A DNA stretch of 64,000 bases, taken from NCBI GenBank assembly GCA_963575745.1, contig CAUYUJ010007446.1, forward strand, positions 612,501 through 676,500, read 5' to 3'. Made by a program: the position numbers and the translations under genes. Of the stretch, positions 11,212 to 21,639 are shown piece after piece. The notes below the pieces were generated by a model. It saw nothing but the letters and a program-made list of their open reading frames with translations. It was not told where the DNA came from and did not search any database. This stretch comes from Prorocentrum cordatum (taxonomy: Eukaryota; Sar; Dinophyceae; Prorocentrales; Prorocentraceae). Numbering within the stretch: the stretch's first letter is position 1; the number at the start of each line of letters is the position of its first letter.

Positions 11212-11424
11212 TGATGACTGGGGGGGGGGATATCATGGCGGGGTCATGTTATTTCCCCAGATTTCATGGGGCCACTTCTTATGTCATTACGTCCCTGGCC
11301 CCCCCGCTGGGCCGCGCACATGCCGCCGGTCATGATTTGCACCCCCCCTCTTGCACACCCCCCTCTTGGCCGCTCCCGAAAGAAGTGGAGTGCAGAGCGG
11401 CGCTGATACGGTCAGGAGCTTTGG

Positions 11425-11615
11425 CTTAGCGTATCGCTCCGCCAGTTCTGGCGTACCACGCTTCGGCGCCACACGCTGTTCACGTCCCCACTCCCCCAGC
11501 GTCAACGTCCAGAGCCTTTCGACACCTCACGCCCCGCGAAGCGGAGCGGCACGCTATCCGCTTACCGGGGATAGCGTGTCGCCGGGGCCGCCGCCGCGAC
11601 GCGCTCAGCAAGAGT
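11425..11615 (+). repeat. dispersed repeat P, copy 1
   Basis: Aligns over about 190 bp with 42478-42665. Shared blocks are TCGCTCCGCCAGTTCTG, GCGAAGCGGAGCG versus GCGGAGCGGAGCG, and a TAGCGTGTCGC...GGGGCCGCCGC end. Repeated GTGTCGC/GCGACAC words give internal inverted repeats. 11620-11920 shows no supportable gene. Confidence 0.75.
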
Positions 11616-11924
11616 TCCTGACAGTAGCCTCTTCGGACGTCGGAGGAGTCGTCTCGTCGGTAGTGCGACACGCAGACGCGCACAAAAGAAGACACATAAT
11701 AACAAGGGAAAGCAGAAGACAGAGAAGAAGAAGGTCTCCCACCCGAGAACACGATCCCCACCCGACATCCCCACTCGCGATCGCGTGGTGGGATTCCCAG
11801 GAAGCACCAGCACACCTCGGGGCCGGGTTGCCGCGGTATGCAGGGAGCGCGAGGCGGGTCGGGAGCCCTCGACTTAAACCCAGCAGCACCAACCTGCCGG
11901 GTGGGGAATGATGAGAAGCGGCAG

Positions 11925-12055
11925 GAGAAGCCGGCCGGCTACGCCTTCGCCGGGCGGGCGGACGCCCGCTTCAAGGTCGCGGGGGCGTGGGCCGACGCGC
12001 GCGAGCTCCAAGGCGCGCTCGAGGCGCTGTCTGGCGGCTCCGCGGCCGCGGCCGC
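11925..12055 (+). CDS. exon encoding an ANL-superfamily A8-like hinge motif
   Basis: After a 3' splice-like GCGGCAG the frame reads GYAFAGRADARFKVAG, then AWADARELQGALEAL. This fits the adenylate-forming (ANL) signature G-R-x-D-x3-K-x2-G-x6-E-[IL]-x3-L at every fixed position, including the hinge Asp and the Lys. ANL enzymes are acyl- or aryl-CoA ligases, luciferases and the adenylation domains of peptide synthetases; they activate a carboxylate with ATP. The motif opens the mobile C-terminal subdomain. The exon runs into a GCC/GTC repeat at about 12045, so its 3' edge is unclear; GT at 12030 is one possible donor. The next part of the fold appears at 13034. The substrate cannot be inferred. 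Confidence 0.5.
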
Positions 12056-12500
12056 CGCCGCCGACGATGACGACATCGTCGTCGTCGTCGTCGTTGTCGT
12101 CGTCGCCGTCGTCGTCTACGTCGCGCCGTCATCGTCGTCGTCGGCTTTGGCGTCGGCGTCGGCGTCGTCGGCGTCAGTCCCGTCGGTGTCGTCGGTATCG
12201 TCGCCGTCGACGTCGTCGTCGTCGTCGACGTCGGCGTCGTCGTCGGTGTCGGCGTCGGCGTCGGCTTCGGCGTCGGCGTCGTCGGCGTCGTTCCCGTCGG
12301 TGTCGTCGGCGTCGTCGTCGTCGTCGTCGACGGTCGGACGAGTGTGGGAAGGGCGGGGGGGAGGGAGGAGAGGAAGGAGGGAGGGAGAGAGGAGAGGGAG
12401 AGGAGGGGCGAGGGGCACGGGGGAGGAGAGCGAGGATGAAGGAGGGGCGAGGAGGAGGAGGAGGAGGAGGAGGAGGAGGAGGAGGTGCAAGGCGAGCCCG
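12056..12500. repeat. GTC/TCGGCG tract followed by GGA tract
   Basis: (GTC)n with TCGGCG variants to about 12335, then purine-rich GGAG repeats to 12487. Poly-Val, poly-Ser, poly-Arg and poly-Asp frames are artefacts. It lies in the presumed intron between the two ANL exons. 12500-12800 is C/T-rich with no gene seen. Confidence 0.9.
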
Positions 12501-12799
12501 CGCTGCGGCCGACTACCTCTTCCCCCCCTTCCTCCTTCTCCGTCTCGTCCCCCCTTCTCCTGTGTCACTGCCTCTCTCATCCTTCTCTCTCCTCTCTCCT
12601 CTCCCCCCCATCCCCCAGCCACTGGTCAGGTCCTCTCCTGGCTCAGGAGCCGGATCCCCCAGGGGCAGTCCTAACCTAACTTGATCCTCCCTCCGCCCGT
12701 TTTCCCTGCATCTTCCCTCCATCTCCCCTCTCTCGTCGCTCCCTGAACCCTCCCATCCTCCCGCTCTCTTCCTCCCTCCTTGTCTAGACCTTCGACGTC

Positions 12800-12930
12800 C
12801 TGCTTTTGCTATGTTATCATATCGTGCACCCCAAAAGGTCTGGACCCATTTCCCTGGACCAGCTTTACATCTTGAGTCGTCTCCGAGGCCTGGTAAGAGC
12901 CCCCAGAGGCCAAAAGCAGCAGCAACGAAA
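12800..12930 (-). repeat. dispersed repeat U, copy 2
   Basis: The reverse complement aligns with 5500-5640, sharing CTCTGGGGGCTCTTACC-, GGTCCAGGGAAATGG- and CAGACCTTTTGGGGT-like blocks. The translated similarity (TFWG[AP]R) is clearer than the DNA match. Confidence 0.5.
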
Positions 12931-13033
12931 CATGTTCGCCGTGGCTCGGTCGTGGCGCCAGGGTGTCTGGGTCTCGCCGTCGCCAGCTGGCCAGCCCCCC
13001 GCGCGCCCCCAGCCGCCGGAGAGCCCCCGGCAG

Positions 13034-13158
13034 GCAGTGCCCGGCGTGCGGGAGGCCCACGTCTGCAGCCCGGCGGCCGCGTTCGTTGCCCTGGACAGCC
13101 TGGACGGCGAGCGCGCGTCGTCGCCGTTGGCGGCCGCGAAGAGTGGTGCCAGTAATCG
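13034..13158 (+). CDS. exon continuing the ANL C-terminal subdomain
   Basis: After CCCCCGGCAG the frame reads AVPGVREAHVCSPAAAFVALD. In ANL enzymes the A8 motif and a short helix are followed by a strand of the form (H/L)PGVREAAVV and then a (L/A)VAYV-like strand; both are recognisable. Placed after ELQGALEAL of the upstream exon it gives the expected order and spacing, with about 1.0 kb of simple repeat as the intron. The exon then turns Ser/Ala-rich (SPLAAAKSGASN) and runs into C/T repeats. No canonical donor joins the two exons perfectly in phase, so the boundaries are provisional. Confidence 0.45.
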
Positions 13159-13159
13159 T

Positions 13160-13549
13160 ATATCCTCCTCCGTTCCTTCTTCTCCTCCTCCTCCTCCTTC
13201 TCCTCCCTTCTCCTCCTCCCTTCTCCTCCTCCCTTCTCCTCCTCCCCCTTCTCCTCCCTTCTCCTCTGCCCCGACCTCATAATAATCATCATTATCATCA
13301 TCAGCAGCAGCATCATCAACATCATCATCATCATCATCATCATCATCAGCATCATCATCGTCATCATCATCCTTATCGTCTTATCGTCAGTCTCGTCCTT
13401 ATCGTCGTATCGTCACCATCATCAACAGCAGCATCGTCCCCATCTGAAATCAGCATGATCATGATCATCAGCATCATCATCCTCACGAGCATCATCATCA
13501 CTAATATCATCAACATCAACATCATCATCATCATCATCATCAGCAGCAG

Positions 13550-13598
<49 letters not shown>

Positions 13599-14044
13599 GT
13601 CATCATCATCATCATCATCATTATCATCATCATCAGCATCACCTTCTTCATCTTCATCATCAGCATCATCGTCGTCATCCGCGTCACCAGCAGCATCATC
13701 CGCATCATCATCAGCATCATCATCGTCATCTTCATCGTCATATTCATCACCATCGCCATCTTCATCTTCATCTTCATCGTCATCGTCATCATCATCGCCA
13801 TTATCGGCATCTCCATCACCATCACCATCATCACAATAATCATCCACATCATCATCACCATCATCACTAGCTTCATCGCCATCACCAGGTTCGTCATCAT
13901 TACCATCACCATAATCCTAATCAGAATCACCATCGTCAGACTCATCATCGTCATCGTCATCAGCACCATCATCATCATCGCCATCCTAATTTCCATCAGC
14001 ATCATACATGGCATCGTCATCAGCACCACTACCATTATCATCAT

Positions 14045-14095
<51 letters not shown>

Positions 14096-14140
14096 CACCA
14101 TCCTCATCACCACGGTCATCATCACGATCATCACCACCGC
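13160..14140. repeat. CTC tract then long ATC/CAT microsatellite
   Basis: CTCCT repeats to 13275, then roughly 870 bp of imperfect (ATC)n with CGT, CAG and TTC variants and a short (CAG)n run near 14065-14095. Long Ile-, Asp- or Met-rich ORFs on both strands come from this period. Confidence 0.95.
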
Positions 14141-14186
14141 AGTTGGCAGCGGCGACGGCGAGGCTGAGCGGGAGGTTCGGCTACAC

Positions 14187-14335
14187 GTAAGAGTGACCTT
14201 TCGCCAGAGTGGCATTTTTCGCGGGCCCGCTGGAATCCCCTGACCATTGACTTCGATACGATAGAAGCGGCTTGCGCGCTTCGGTGTGGCACCCACCGCG
14301 TCCTGAAGCCGGCAACAACGGTCACGCTTGCCCAG
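14187..14335 (+). other. introner-like intron candidate, copy 2 (149 bp)
   Basis: Starts GTAAGAGTGACCTTTCGCC and ends GGTCACGCTTGCCCAG before GGTC. The same features mark 4805-4943. The flanking frame stays open when it is removed: EAEREVRLH before, GLACRRRMVGGG after. Confidence 0.45.
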
Positions 14336-14574
14336 GGTCTTGCGTGTCGCCGAAGGATGGTTGGAGGAGGAGTGAGAAGCGAGGACTGTGGAGTCAGGCT
14401 GCACGACAGGCGGGGGCATAACCGATCCCCATCCCCGCTGGGGCCCGGTGTATCCGCCTCACCAGCCCACCACCACCCATGTGGGGATGGGCCCCGCGAA
14501 AGCCGGCGGGAACAACATATGTATACCCCCACTTGAGGGGACCTGGAACGCGGGAAACAATGGGGGAAGAGGGA

Positions 14575-15095
14575 CCAGGAGGATGAGGAAGACCAGTGCA
14601 AACCCAAGAGCCATCAACGATCTAGGAATACATCCTCCCTCCAAGCTCCATCTTCACAGGCCCTTTACAACGGTTCATTACCAGTGGGGGATCTGCCTTA
14701 TTGGAAGGCAACCGTTTGAAGATCCCGAAGTATGCCAAAACATTGTTCTCGGGATTCCAACGCCACGGATCAAACTGACTGCTTTGTCTTGACGATCATG
14801 GATCGTGCCAGAACGCCATTCTTGGGGTTTCAACACCGCGAACCAACCTAATTGTCACACCCGCAGTGAGACCGAATTGTCACACCCGCAGTGAGATCGT
14901 GGGATTCCGTGAAACTCGTGCAAGTTTGATGAACGATCATGCACGGCGCCAAGGCGACCGCTGCATCTTGAAAAGGAACCGCCCTCAATCCGCGAAGGTC
15001 TTACAAACTTTTGAAACGAATGCGCGTGCCCGCCCTAAAATCTGGCCTCGGGGTGCGACAGGGAGAAGTTCTCTACAAGGAAGAAGACTGGAGGA
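14575..15095 (+). repeat. dispersed repeat family Q, copy 3 (short)
   Basis: The head starts CCAGTGCAAACCCAAGAGCC and keeps GGGATTCCAACGCCACGGAT. Only about one degenerate 80-bp unit follows (14930-15015) before the GGGGTGCGACAGGGAGAAG tail and GGAGGGCG. A GTATACCCCC...GGGG hairpin sits just upstream at 14519-14542. The 14860-14900 segment repeats GTCACACCCGCAGTGAGA twice. Confidence 0.75.
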
Positions 15096-16300
15096 GGGCG
15101 CCGCAGGGACCTGAGGGGAGAACAGGACGGAGAGGCAGGCGTTGGGGGCGGGGCAGAGGGGAACAGCCCGGCCGCCGTCGGCACGCCCCCCCCCAGGGCA
15201 ATGTCTGAGGGGCCGTGGACCACCTCGGCCCTTCGGCACGAGAGCCACGCCGAGGGAGCTCCAGCTCCCCCTCCCTGGGGGGCGGGGGCCCCGCTCGGGC
15301 CACCCAACCCTTTTTCACCCCTTCACTCGATTCCCGCCTCTTGCGCTTTCCCTCCTCCGCAGCAGCAGCAGCACGCACGGCCGCCACCTTGCACCGACCA
15401 CAGCGCTCCTTCGCCTTACCCGCCCCCCCCCCCCCGCCACACACCCCGCCTTCTTCGCTGCGATTGCCGCGCCGCTCCCAGGAGCACCGCACCATTCCTT
15501 TCTCTTTCCTCGGACCTCGGGCAGGATGTGCTGGAGGCGGGCCCCTACCCCAGGAGAGGCGAGGCGATCCGAGGTGGGCCTCTGGAATTCAGGGGGTCAA
15601 AACCGAGGTGCCTTGGGATTTCAAGGGGGTGGGGGGTTGGGCGGAGCACAAAACATGTTTCCGCCCTGGGTGCCGACAGACACGACTGTACGCCAGGAGT
15701 GTTCGGGGTTGGACTCGGAACGAAGCGGAAGCTAAAACGCCACGCTGGGGGACCGAGTGTCTTCACCTACTCCCCATCCCTCTCCCGCCCCCTTCTCCCT
15801 CCCCGTTTTCCCGCTAGTCCCCCTTCCCCTCCCCCGCCCCTTCCCCCCCTCCCTCCCTCCCCCTCGCCGGGGGTTGGGCCTGCGGACGGCTTGGTCGTCG
15901 GCGCCACCGCCGCTGTCGTTGTCGTCCGTGCTCGTCGTCGGTCGTCGGTCGGTCGGTCGGTCGATCGGTCGGTCGGTCGGTCGGTCGTCGTCGTTTTGGT
16001 CGCCGCCGTCGTGGCGTTGACGGGGTCGGCGGAGTCTTTTCCGAACCCCCTTGTCAGGAGCCCGCCTTAGGATCCTAGCTTCGATTGCAGAGCTGGCGAT
16101 CTCCCAGGACCCTTCGCCACCAAGATCGCTGCCACCAAATGCATCAACACCTCTCCTTTCTTCCCCCCTCTGGCGAGGACAATTTTTAGGCTTCGCCTAT
16201 GAGCACCATCGATAGGCCTCACACCCCGCGCAGCTTCCATCATAGAGGCTGCGTGGATTCCCACTCCCACCTATCATGACGACGTCAATTGCCAGTGGAA
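15095..16300. other. GC-rich stretch, no gene supported; short (GGTC)n
   Basis: Overlapping Pro/Arg/Ser-rich ORFs in several frames but no convincing domain or splice structure. A (GGTC)n run with one GATC variant lies at about 15945-15990. Confidence 0.6.
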
Positions 16301-16575
16301 GGGGCCGACCCCCTTGCAGAGCGAACCCCCCCCCCGGCTCCCGAGCACTGAATGGCGTCGGGAATGGGGTCCCCCCCCCTTGCAGAGCGAACCCGCCCCC
16401 GCTCCCGAGCACTCGTCCCCCACCCCCTTGCAGAGCGAACCCTCCTCCCCCGGCTCCCGAGCACTGAATGGCGTCGGGAATGGCGACCCCCTTGCAGAGC
16501 GACCCCCCCCTGGCTCCCGAGCGTTGAATGGCGTCGGGAATGGCGCCCCCCCCCCCCCCCGTGCAGAGCGAAGCT
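16300..16575. repeat. about 60-bp minisatellite with TTGCAGAGCGA
   Basis: Five units combine CCCTTGCAGAGCGA, a C-run, GGCTCCCGAGC and TGAATGGCGTCGGGAATGG. C-run length varies between units. Confidence 0.85.
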
Positions 16576-16619
16576 TGAGCGAGCTCAAGCCCACGCTCTC
16601 AGAAACTCACACGCCGGAC

Positions 16620-16735
16620 CGGCGGATAATTTGTAAAATTTTGGCGCCTGCGGCGGGGTTCTCCAGCGTCTCGAAGACTGCCGACGACCCCTCCCTTCAC
16701 TTCTACCCGCACCTGCGAGGTTCTACGTATTTTAA
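16620..16735 (-). repeat. dispersed repeat M, copy 2
   Basis: Reads as in copy 1: AAAATTTTGGCGCCTGCGGCGGG, AAGACTGCCGACGACCCC and a GCGAGGTTCTACGT end. Unlike the other copies it is next to a GACCCGCCCG array, not the 12-bp array. Confidence 0.65.
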
Positions 16736-16739
16736 TGCT

Positions 16740-17350
16740 CCCCCCCCGACCCGACCCGATTCGCTGGTCAGTGTCCGCCCGCCCGACCCCACTCGTCCTG
16801 CCCGTTAGGGTCCGACCCGCCCGTTAGGATATGCGAGTCCCATCTCGATCATGCGCCATACATGAATGTCCCGCCCGCCCGACCCGACCCGACCCGCTCG
16901 TTATGGTCCGCCCGCCTGACCCGGCCCGACCCGCCCGTTAGGGTCCGCCCGCCCGACCCGGCCCGTCCCGCCCGTTAGGGTCCACCCGCCCGCCTGAACC
17001 GTCTTTCCCGTAACGGCATTTGCGTGCCAACCCGATGACGCGCAATATTCTAATGTCCTGCCCTCCCGACCCGACCCGACCCGCCCGTCAGAGTCCGCCC
17101 GCCCGACTCGACCCGTCTCGCCTGTTAGGACCCGCCCGCCCGACCCGTCCCTTCCCGTTAGGGTACTCGCGTCCGACCTCGACGTTGCGCCATACATTGG
17201 TGTCTGCCCGCCCGACCCGACCCGCCCGTCAGAGCACTCACGTGCCAGTTCGATGATGCGCAATTTGTTCATGTCCCAGCCCGCCCGACCCGACCTGCCC
17301 GATAGGGTCCCGCCCGACCGACCGGAGCCCCTTGGTAGGGTCCGCCAGCC
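16740..17350. repeat. CCGCCCGACCCG minisatellite with higher-order spacing
   Basis: Units built from GTCCGCCCGCCCGACCC and CCCGCCCGTTAGGG alternate every 150-200 bp with a word related to GATGCGCAAT...TTCATGTCC, giving a higher-order repeat. Single CGACCCGCCCGTTAGGG words recur beside family G copies. Confidence 0.8.
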
Positions 17351-17930
17351 CGACTGGTCCCTCATCCCTCCTTCCCTCTCTCATCGCTCATGTATGTTAA
17401 TTCCTCTCATCCCTCATCGCTCCTTCCTTCATCCCTCCAACTCTGGTCTCAGAGATGTCCGCGTTTGAGGTGGTCCTATTTTGTTTAGCCCGTTTCCCCG
17501 AGACATCCCGTGTGTTCAGTAGCACTTGCACTGGTCGTCGCAAGTACAGGGTGTATCTTCTGGCCCGTTTCAGCTGACACTATCTCCTCTTCCTCTTCTC
17601 CTCCACCTTCTCCTCCTCCTCATCATCATTCTCCTCCCCCCAGCTTCCCTCATCCCTCTTACCCCCTACTTCTCTTCATCCCTCATCCCTCAGCCTTCCG
17701 CCCTACCTCCCTCATTCCTCCTTCGCTCGTCCCTCATCTATACCTCCTTCACTCTAATCCTCACCTCCCTCCCTCATCCCTCCCTCATCCATCCCTCCAT
17801 CTCTCCTCTTTCTTCGTCCCTCCCTCCCGCCTCCCTCATCCCTCATCCTTCCCTCCTCCCTTCCTCCCTCCATCATTCCTCCTTCCCTCATCTCTCATCC
17901 CTCCCTCGTTCCTCCTTCGTCTCCCCTCGA
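17350..17930. repeat. CCTCCCTCAT pyrimidine-rich tract
   Basis: Imperfect CATCCCTCCTTCCCT repeats. No gene supported. Confidence 0.7.
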
Positions 17931-17934
17931 GAAG

Positions 17935-18255
17935 TGGTACTGGGGACGCGGTCTCTGGGGAAACGTCTCCGGGGAAGAGGGTGCACATGGGAAATGGTTC
18001 CCGGGAAGAGTCTGGGGAAACAGATCCAGGGAAGCGGTTCCGGGGAAACGACCTTTGGGAAACGATTCCAGGGGAAGCGGTTCCAGGGGAATGGTTCTGG
18101 GGAAACGGTTCCGGGGAAACGTTTCCGGGGAAACGGTGTTCCGGGAAAGAGGTCTCCGGGGAAGAGGGGTCTGGGGAAATGGCCTTCCTGGGAAGCGATT
18201 GTGGAGAAGCGGTTCCGGGGGAACGGTTCCCCGGGGAACGGTCTTGTGTTCTGCG
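17935..18255. repeat. palindromic 14-15 bp minisatellite
   Basis: About 20 units related to GTTTCCGGGGAAAC, itself an inverted repeat (GTTTCC / GGAAAC), so the array can fold at many positions. Confidence 0.85.
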
Positions 18256-18309
18256 CAGTGGCAAATATGAGGCATTTCCAGTTCGAACACAGAGATAGAT
18301 AGAGAGGGA

Positions 18310-18385
18310 GAGAACATGTAGAGGGATATATATATATATATATACAGAGAGAGGGAGAAAAGAGAGAGAGAGAGAGAGAGGCGAT
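18310..18385. repeat. TA then GA dinucleotide repeat
   Basis: (TA)n at about 18328-18344 followed by (GA)n to 18381. Confidence 0.9.
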
Positions 18386-18479
18386 ATAGGACAAGGACAA
18401 GCTAGGTGCGCAAGCGTCTTATCAGAGTCCTACCCGTCCTTCCAATTCCTCACTTTAGGTCAGATCCCCTCTTTGCTCG

Positions 18480-18990
18480 CACAGTCGGATGTCGTGCAGG
18501 GGAGTGATCCTGAGAAGATACGAGATGCATGGTAGTGGATGGCGTACCACGGCGTAGAAGAGCACGGCAGAGCGTCGTCGGGTCGAGAATACGACTCTTG
18601 TTCGACAACAGGTTCTGATCGAAATCCGACATGACGCAGTGCGGGCAATTTGCATGGAAGGTGTGGAAACACCAGAAGCGCAAAATGAGTGCCAGCGCTG
18701 GTCGGGAACACGATTCATTTAGACAGCAGGCCCTGAGGAAGGCCAGGCATGACGCAAGACGAACAATGTAAAGGGACGGTCCAGAAAGAGCGGAAGCGTA
18801 ACATGAGAGCCATCGCTGGTATTAGGAACGCGATTTGAAGATCTGCAACACAAGAATGAGATCAGCGTTTCAGCGGGAGTCTGATTTGGAAGGACCGAGA
18901 GCCAGGAATTTGAGCCAACTCTCCAGCGGGAGCGCTATTCTGGAAACACCGAATATGCTTTGGAGTGGACAAGCACATATCAGAGTGATG
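18480..18990. repeat. degenerate repeat of about 105 bp
   Basis: Three to four units share GACATGACGCA, ATGAGTGCCAGCGCTGGT and GGAACACGATT. The last units carry CAGCGGGAG words as in family G, so this may be a diverged G relative. Confidence 0.5.
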
Positions 18991-19059
18991 AGGCCAACCG
19001 GTCTTTCATTGTCCCTGGGCGCGTGACTGAAAAGCGCACCCGTGGTGAGGATTATGCTT

Positions 19060-19720
19060 GTTGCGTTGTTGTTGTTGGTGTTATTGTTGTTGTTGTTGTT
19101 GTTGTTGTTGCTGTTGTTGTTGAACTCTCACTTCTGAAGAATAATTATTGTTGATCCCCCCCGTCCGGTGCACATTGTTTTTTCGATTGAAGTGCCCTTC
19201 CCGGGGTTCGCACCTTGTTTTTTGGCAGGCGAAGTCTTGAGGGTCAAACTGTGTCGTTGGCCCCCGGTTTGCAACAACAACGGCTCCCGCCTGATACTTC
19301 CTCCTCACGATTTATTGACGAATCGCGCTCTCGCTTGGGACCTCCTCACAATTTACCACCGGATCGCGGCGCCCGCTTGATACATCTTGCGATGTATTGA
19401 AGAATCGCGCTCTCGCTTGGCTCCTCGCAACTTAGCACCGAATCGCGGCTCCCGCCTGATACTTCCTTACAAGTTATTCAGATGCCGCTCCTCGACACTC
19501 AGGAATCGCGCTCCCGCTACATATCGTCTGGCGGTTCAAGCAGAATTTACGCTTCAACGACCCGCCCGCTCGACCCGCCCGTCTGGGCCTGCCCGCCCGA
19601 CCAGCCCGTTAAGGACTGCAGCCGCCGCTCTCTGCCCTTCGCCCGCCTTGGATGCCCCTCGCTGCCCGTACTGGTTCCGCGGTCGCCTTCGCTCACTGCC
19701 TCGACGATGCCTCCGGGGCG
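19060..19720 (-). repeat. family G copy, one arm of a 6.5-kb-spaced inverted pair
   Basis: The reverse complement matches 26260-26900 over about 620 bp: (AAC)n, GTGCACCGGACGGGGGGATC, GGCGGGAGCCGTTGTTGTTG, GAGGAAGTATCAGGCGGG and ACCGCGGAACCAG. Internally it is 55-65 bp units. 18990-19060 has nothing notable. Confidence 0.85.
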
Positions 19721-20250
19721 TTCCTGCAGGTTTTCGGAGCCTTTGGAAGTGTTCGCTCGGTGGTCCTCGGTGCCATTCCGAGGCCCCCCAGAGGTCATAG
19801 GAGGCTTTCGGGTGCCTTCCAATCCCCCCGCGCTTTGTTTCCGCACCAGTCCCCGCTCGTATCCACCTGCCCCTGCCCCCACTTTTCAAAGTTTTTGTTT
19901 TCAAGGTCTTCTGTGCTTTTTCCCTTATCTTCATTTTAATTTCGGTTGTATTCCAATATGCTATTCCTCTGTCCTTCGCATTCCGCCAATTCCTCCCCAG
20001 GCCACCCCATCCCACCCCAACAATATCCGCCCCTTCCCGCTCGCATCCCGCACTTCTCCCAAATTTTCCAGTCCCTCCAGATCCTCCGTGCGCCACCCGC
20101 TCCTCCGCACTCCTCGTGGTTCCTCTTCTCCAGTCCTTGCCGCTCCTCCTCCTGAGACCCTTCTCTTGTCCACCCCATCCGAATCCACTCCACGTCCCCG
20201 CGCTCCTCTCGACACGGTTGCAGTTCTCGGAAAGAGCGTGTTCTACTCCG
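19720..20250. other. no supported gene; frames open on both strands
   Basis: Long frames are open on both strands. The plus frame is Ser/Pro-rich, the minus frame Arg/Gly-rich. Neither shows a motif or splice structure. Confidence 0.5.
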
Positions 20251-20254
20251 CTGC

Positions 20255-21235
20255 TGGCGGAAAACCGAGGGGGGGTCACTACCGGTTCGAGCCCCTCCCC
20301 CCCCCCCCCTCCGGAAAACCGGGGGGGGTCACTACCGGTTCGAACCCCTCCCCCCCCCCCCCGTTCATCATGAAAAGGGGGAAGGTCACTACCGGTTCGA
20401 ACCCGCCCCCCCCTCGAAAACCGAGTGGGGGTGCGGACAGTGGTGGGGACGGTGTTGGCGGGGACAATGGTGAGGGGACAGCGGGACAGTGGTGGGGACA
20501 GTGGGACAGTGGGACAGTAGAGGGCCGGCAGTGGTGGGGACAGTGGTGGGGACAATGGCGGGAACAGGGGGGACATTGGACAGTGGTGGGGACGGTGGTG
20601 GTGGGGACAGTGGTGTGGGCACAGTGGGAATGAGGTGGAAACAGTGGGACAGTGGAGGGTAGGTGGAAACAGTGGGACAGTGGAGGGTACAACGGTGGTG
20701 GGGACAGTGGTGAAGGCGGTGGCGAGGACGGCGGTGGGACAATGAGACAGAGGTACAGTGGGGACAGTGGTGGGGACAGTGGGGACAGCGGTGGGAACAG
20801 TGGGACAGCTCAGTGGGACAGCGGCGGAGTCAGTGGGACAGTGGGGACAGTGGGGATAGTCGGGCAGTGGTTGGGGCCGTGGAGACAGTGGGGAGAGTGG
20901 AACCGTGGTGGGAACAGTGGTGGGGACAGTGGGGACAGTGCGACAGTGGTGGGGCACTGGTGGGGACACAGTGGGGACAGTGGTGGTGAGGACAGTGGTG
21001 CTGGGAACAACAGTGGAGGATGTGATGCGGACGGTGGTAGGGACCGGGAGTCGTTTGCTGGCGGTGAGTGGGGGGGTGGGGAGGGGTTCGAGCCGGTAGT
21101 GATCCCCCTCCGGTTTTCGATGGGGGGGGGGGTCGAACCGGTAAGGACCCCCCCCCGGTTTTCCGGATCTGGAGGGGGGGGGGGGGGGGAGGGGTTCGAA
21201 CCCGTAGTGACCCCCCCCGGCTTTCGAGGGGGAGA
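20255..21235. repeat. inverted B-box-like repeats around a GGGGACAGTGG minisatellite
   Basis: Three direct units at 20258-20430 (GGTCACTACCGGTTCGAACC type) face three inverted units at 21070-21230. Between them are some 600 bp of 9-13 bp GGGGACAGTGGT units. GGTTCGAACCC equals the RNA polymerase III B-box consensus (GGTTCGANNCC). No tRNA acceptor or anticodon stem surrounds it. Confidence 0.8.
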
Positions 21236-21345
21236 GGGGGGGTGGGGGAGGGGTTAGGGGAGGGGGGGGTTTTGCCGGGGGAGGAGGGGGGGGGGGGTCC
21301 AGCAGGGGGGGGGGGATTTTCGGGGGGGGGGGGGGGGGGGGGGCG
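21236..21345. repeat. G-run cluster with G-quadruplex potential
   Basis: Many G-runs of 7-16 within 110 bp on the plus strand. Run lengths may be assembly-limited. Confidence 0.8.
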
Positions 21346-21639
21346 ACCCCCAGGCTCTGGAGGAAAAGGTTGGCAATTTTCCACAGTAAAGCGGCGGTGG
21401 ATCACGCTCTCTCAGTTCTCGCTATCCTTCCGCCCCATTCTCCCGACATCCCACTTTTTTTCAGGGTTCCACGATGTTTGTTTCTGACGCCGGTGCGCAG
21501 CTGTACGTCCCCCCGTGGGGATATCCACGATATGTTCCTTCAAGGGGGTGGTGCGTGGCGCTGTTCATGGCGCGACCCATGGCGAAACTTATTGTTAACC
21601 TGCGTTGGAGTGAGTGGCGCAAGGCATGTCGCAAGCTGA

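Noticed and set aside
12513-14419. Large Ile-, Met- or Asp-rich ORFs on both strands
   Set aside because: They trace the ATC/CAT microsatellite and the CTC/GGA tracts.
20320-20410. tRNA gene suggested by GGTTCGAACC
   Set aside because: Only the T-arm-like word is present. No acceptor stem, anticodon arm or A-box within tRNA distance.
19482-20969. 383-codon plus ORF and 471-codon minus ORF
   Set aside because: They overlap each other, include repeat G, the B-box repeats and the minisatellite, and show no motif.
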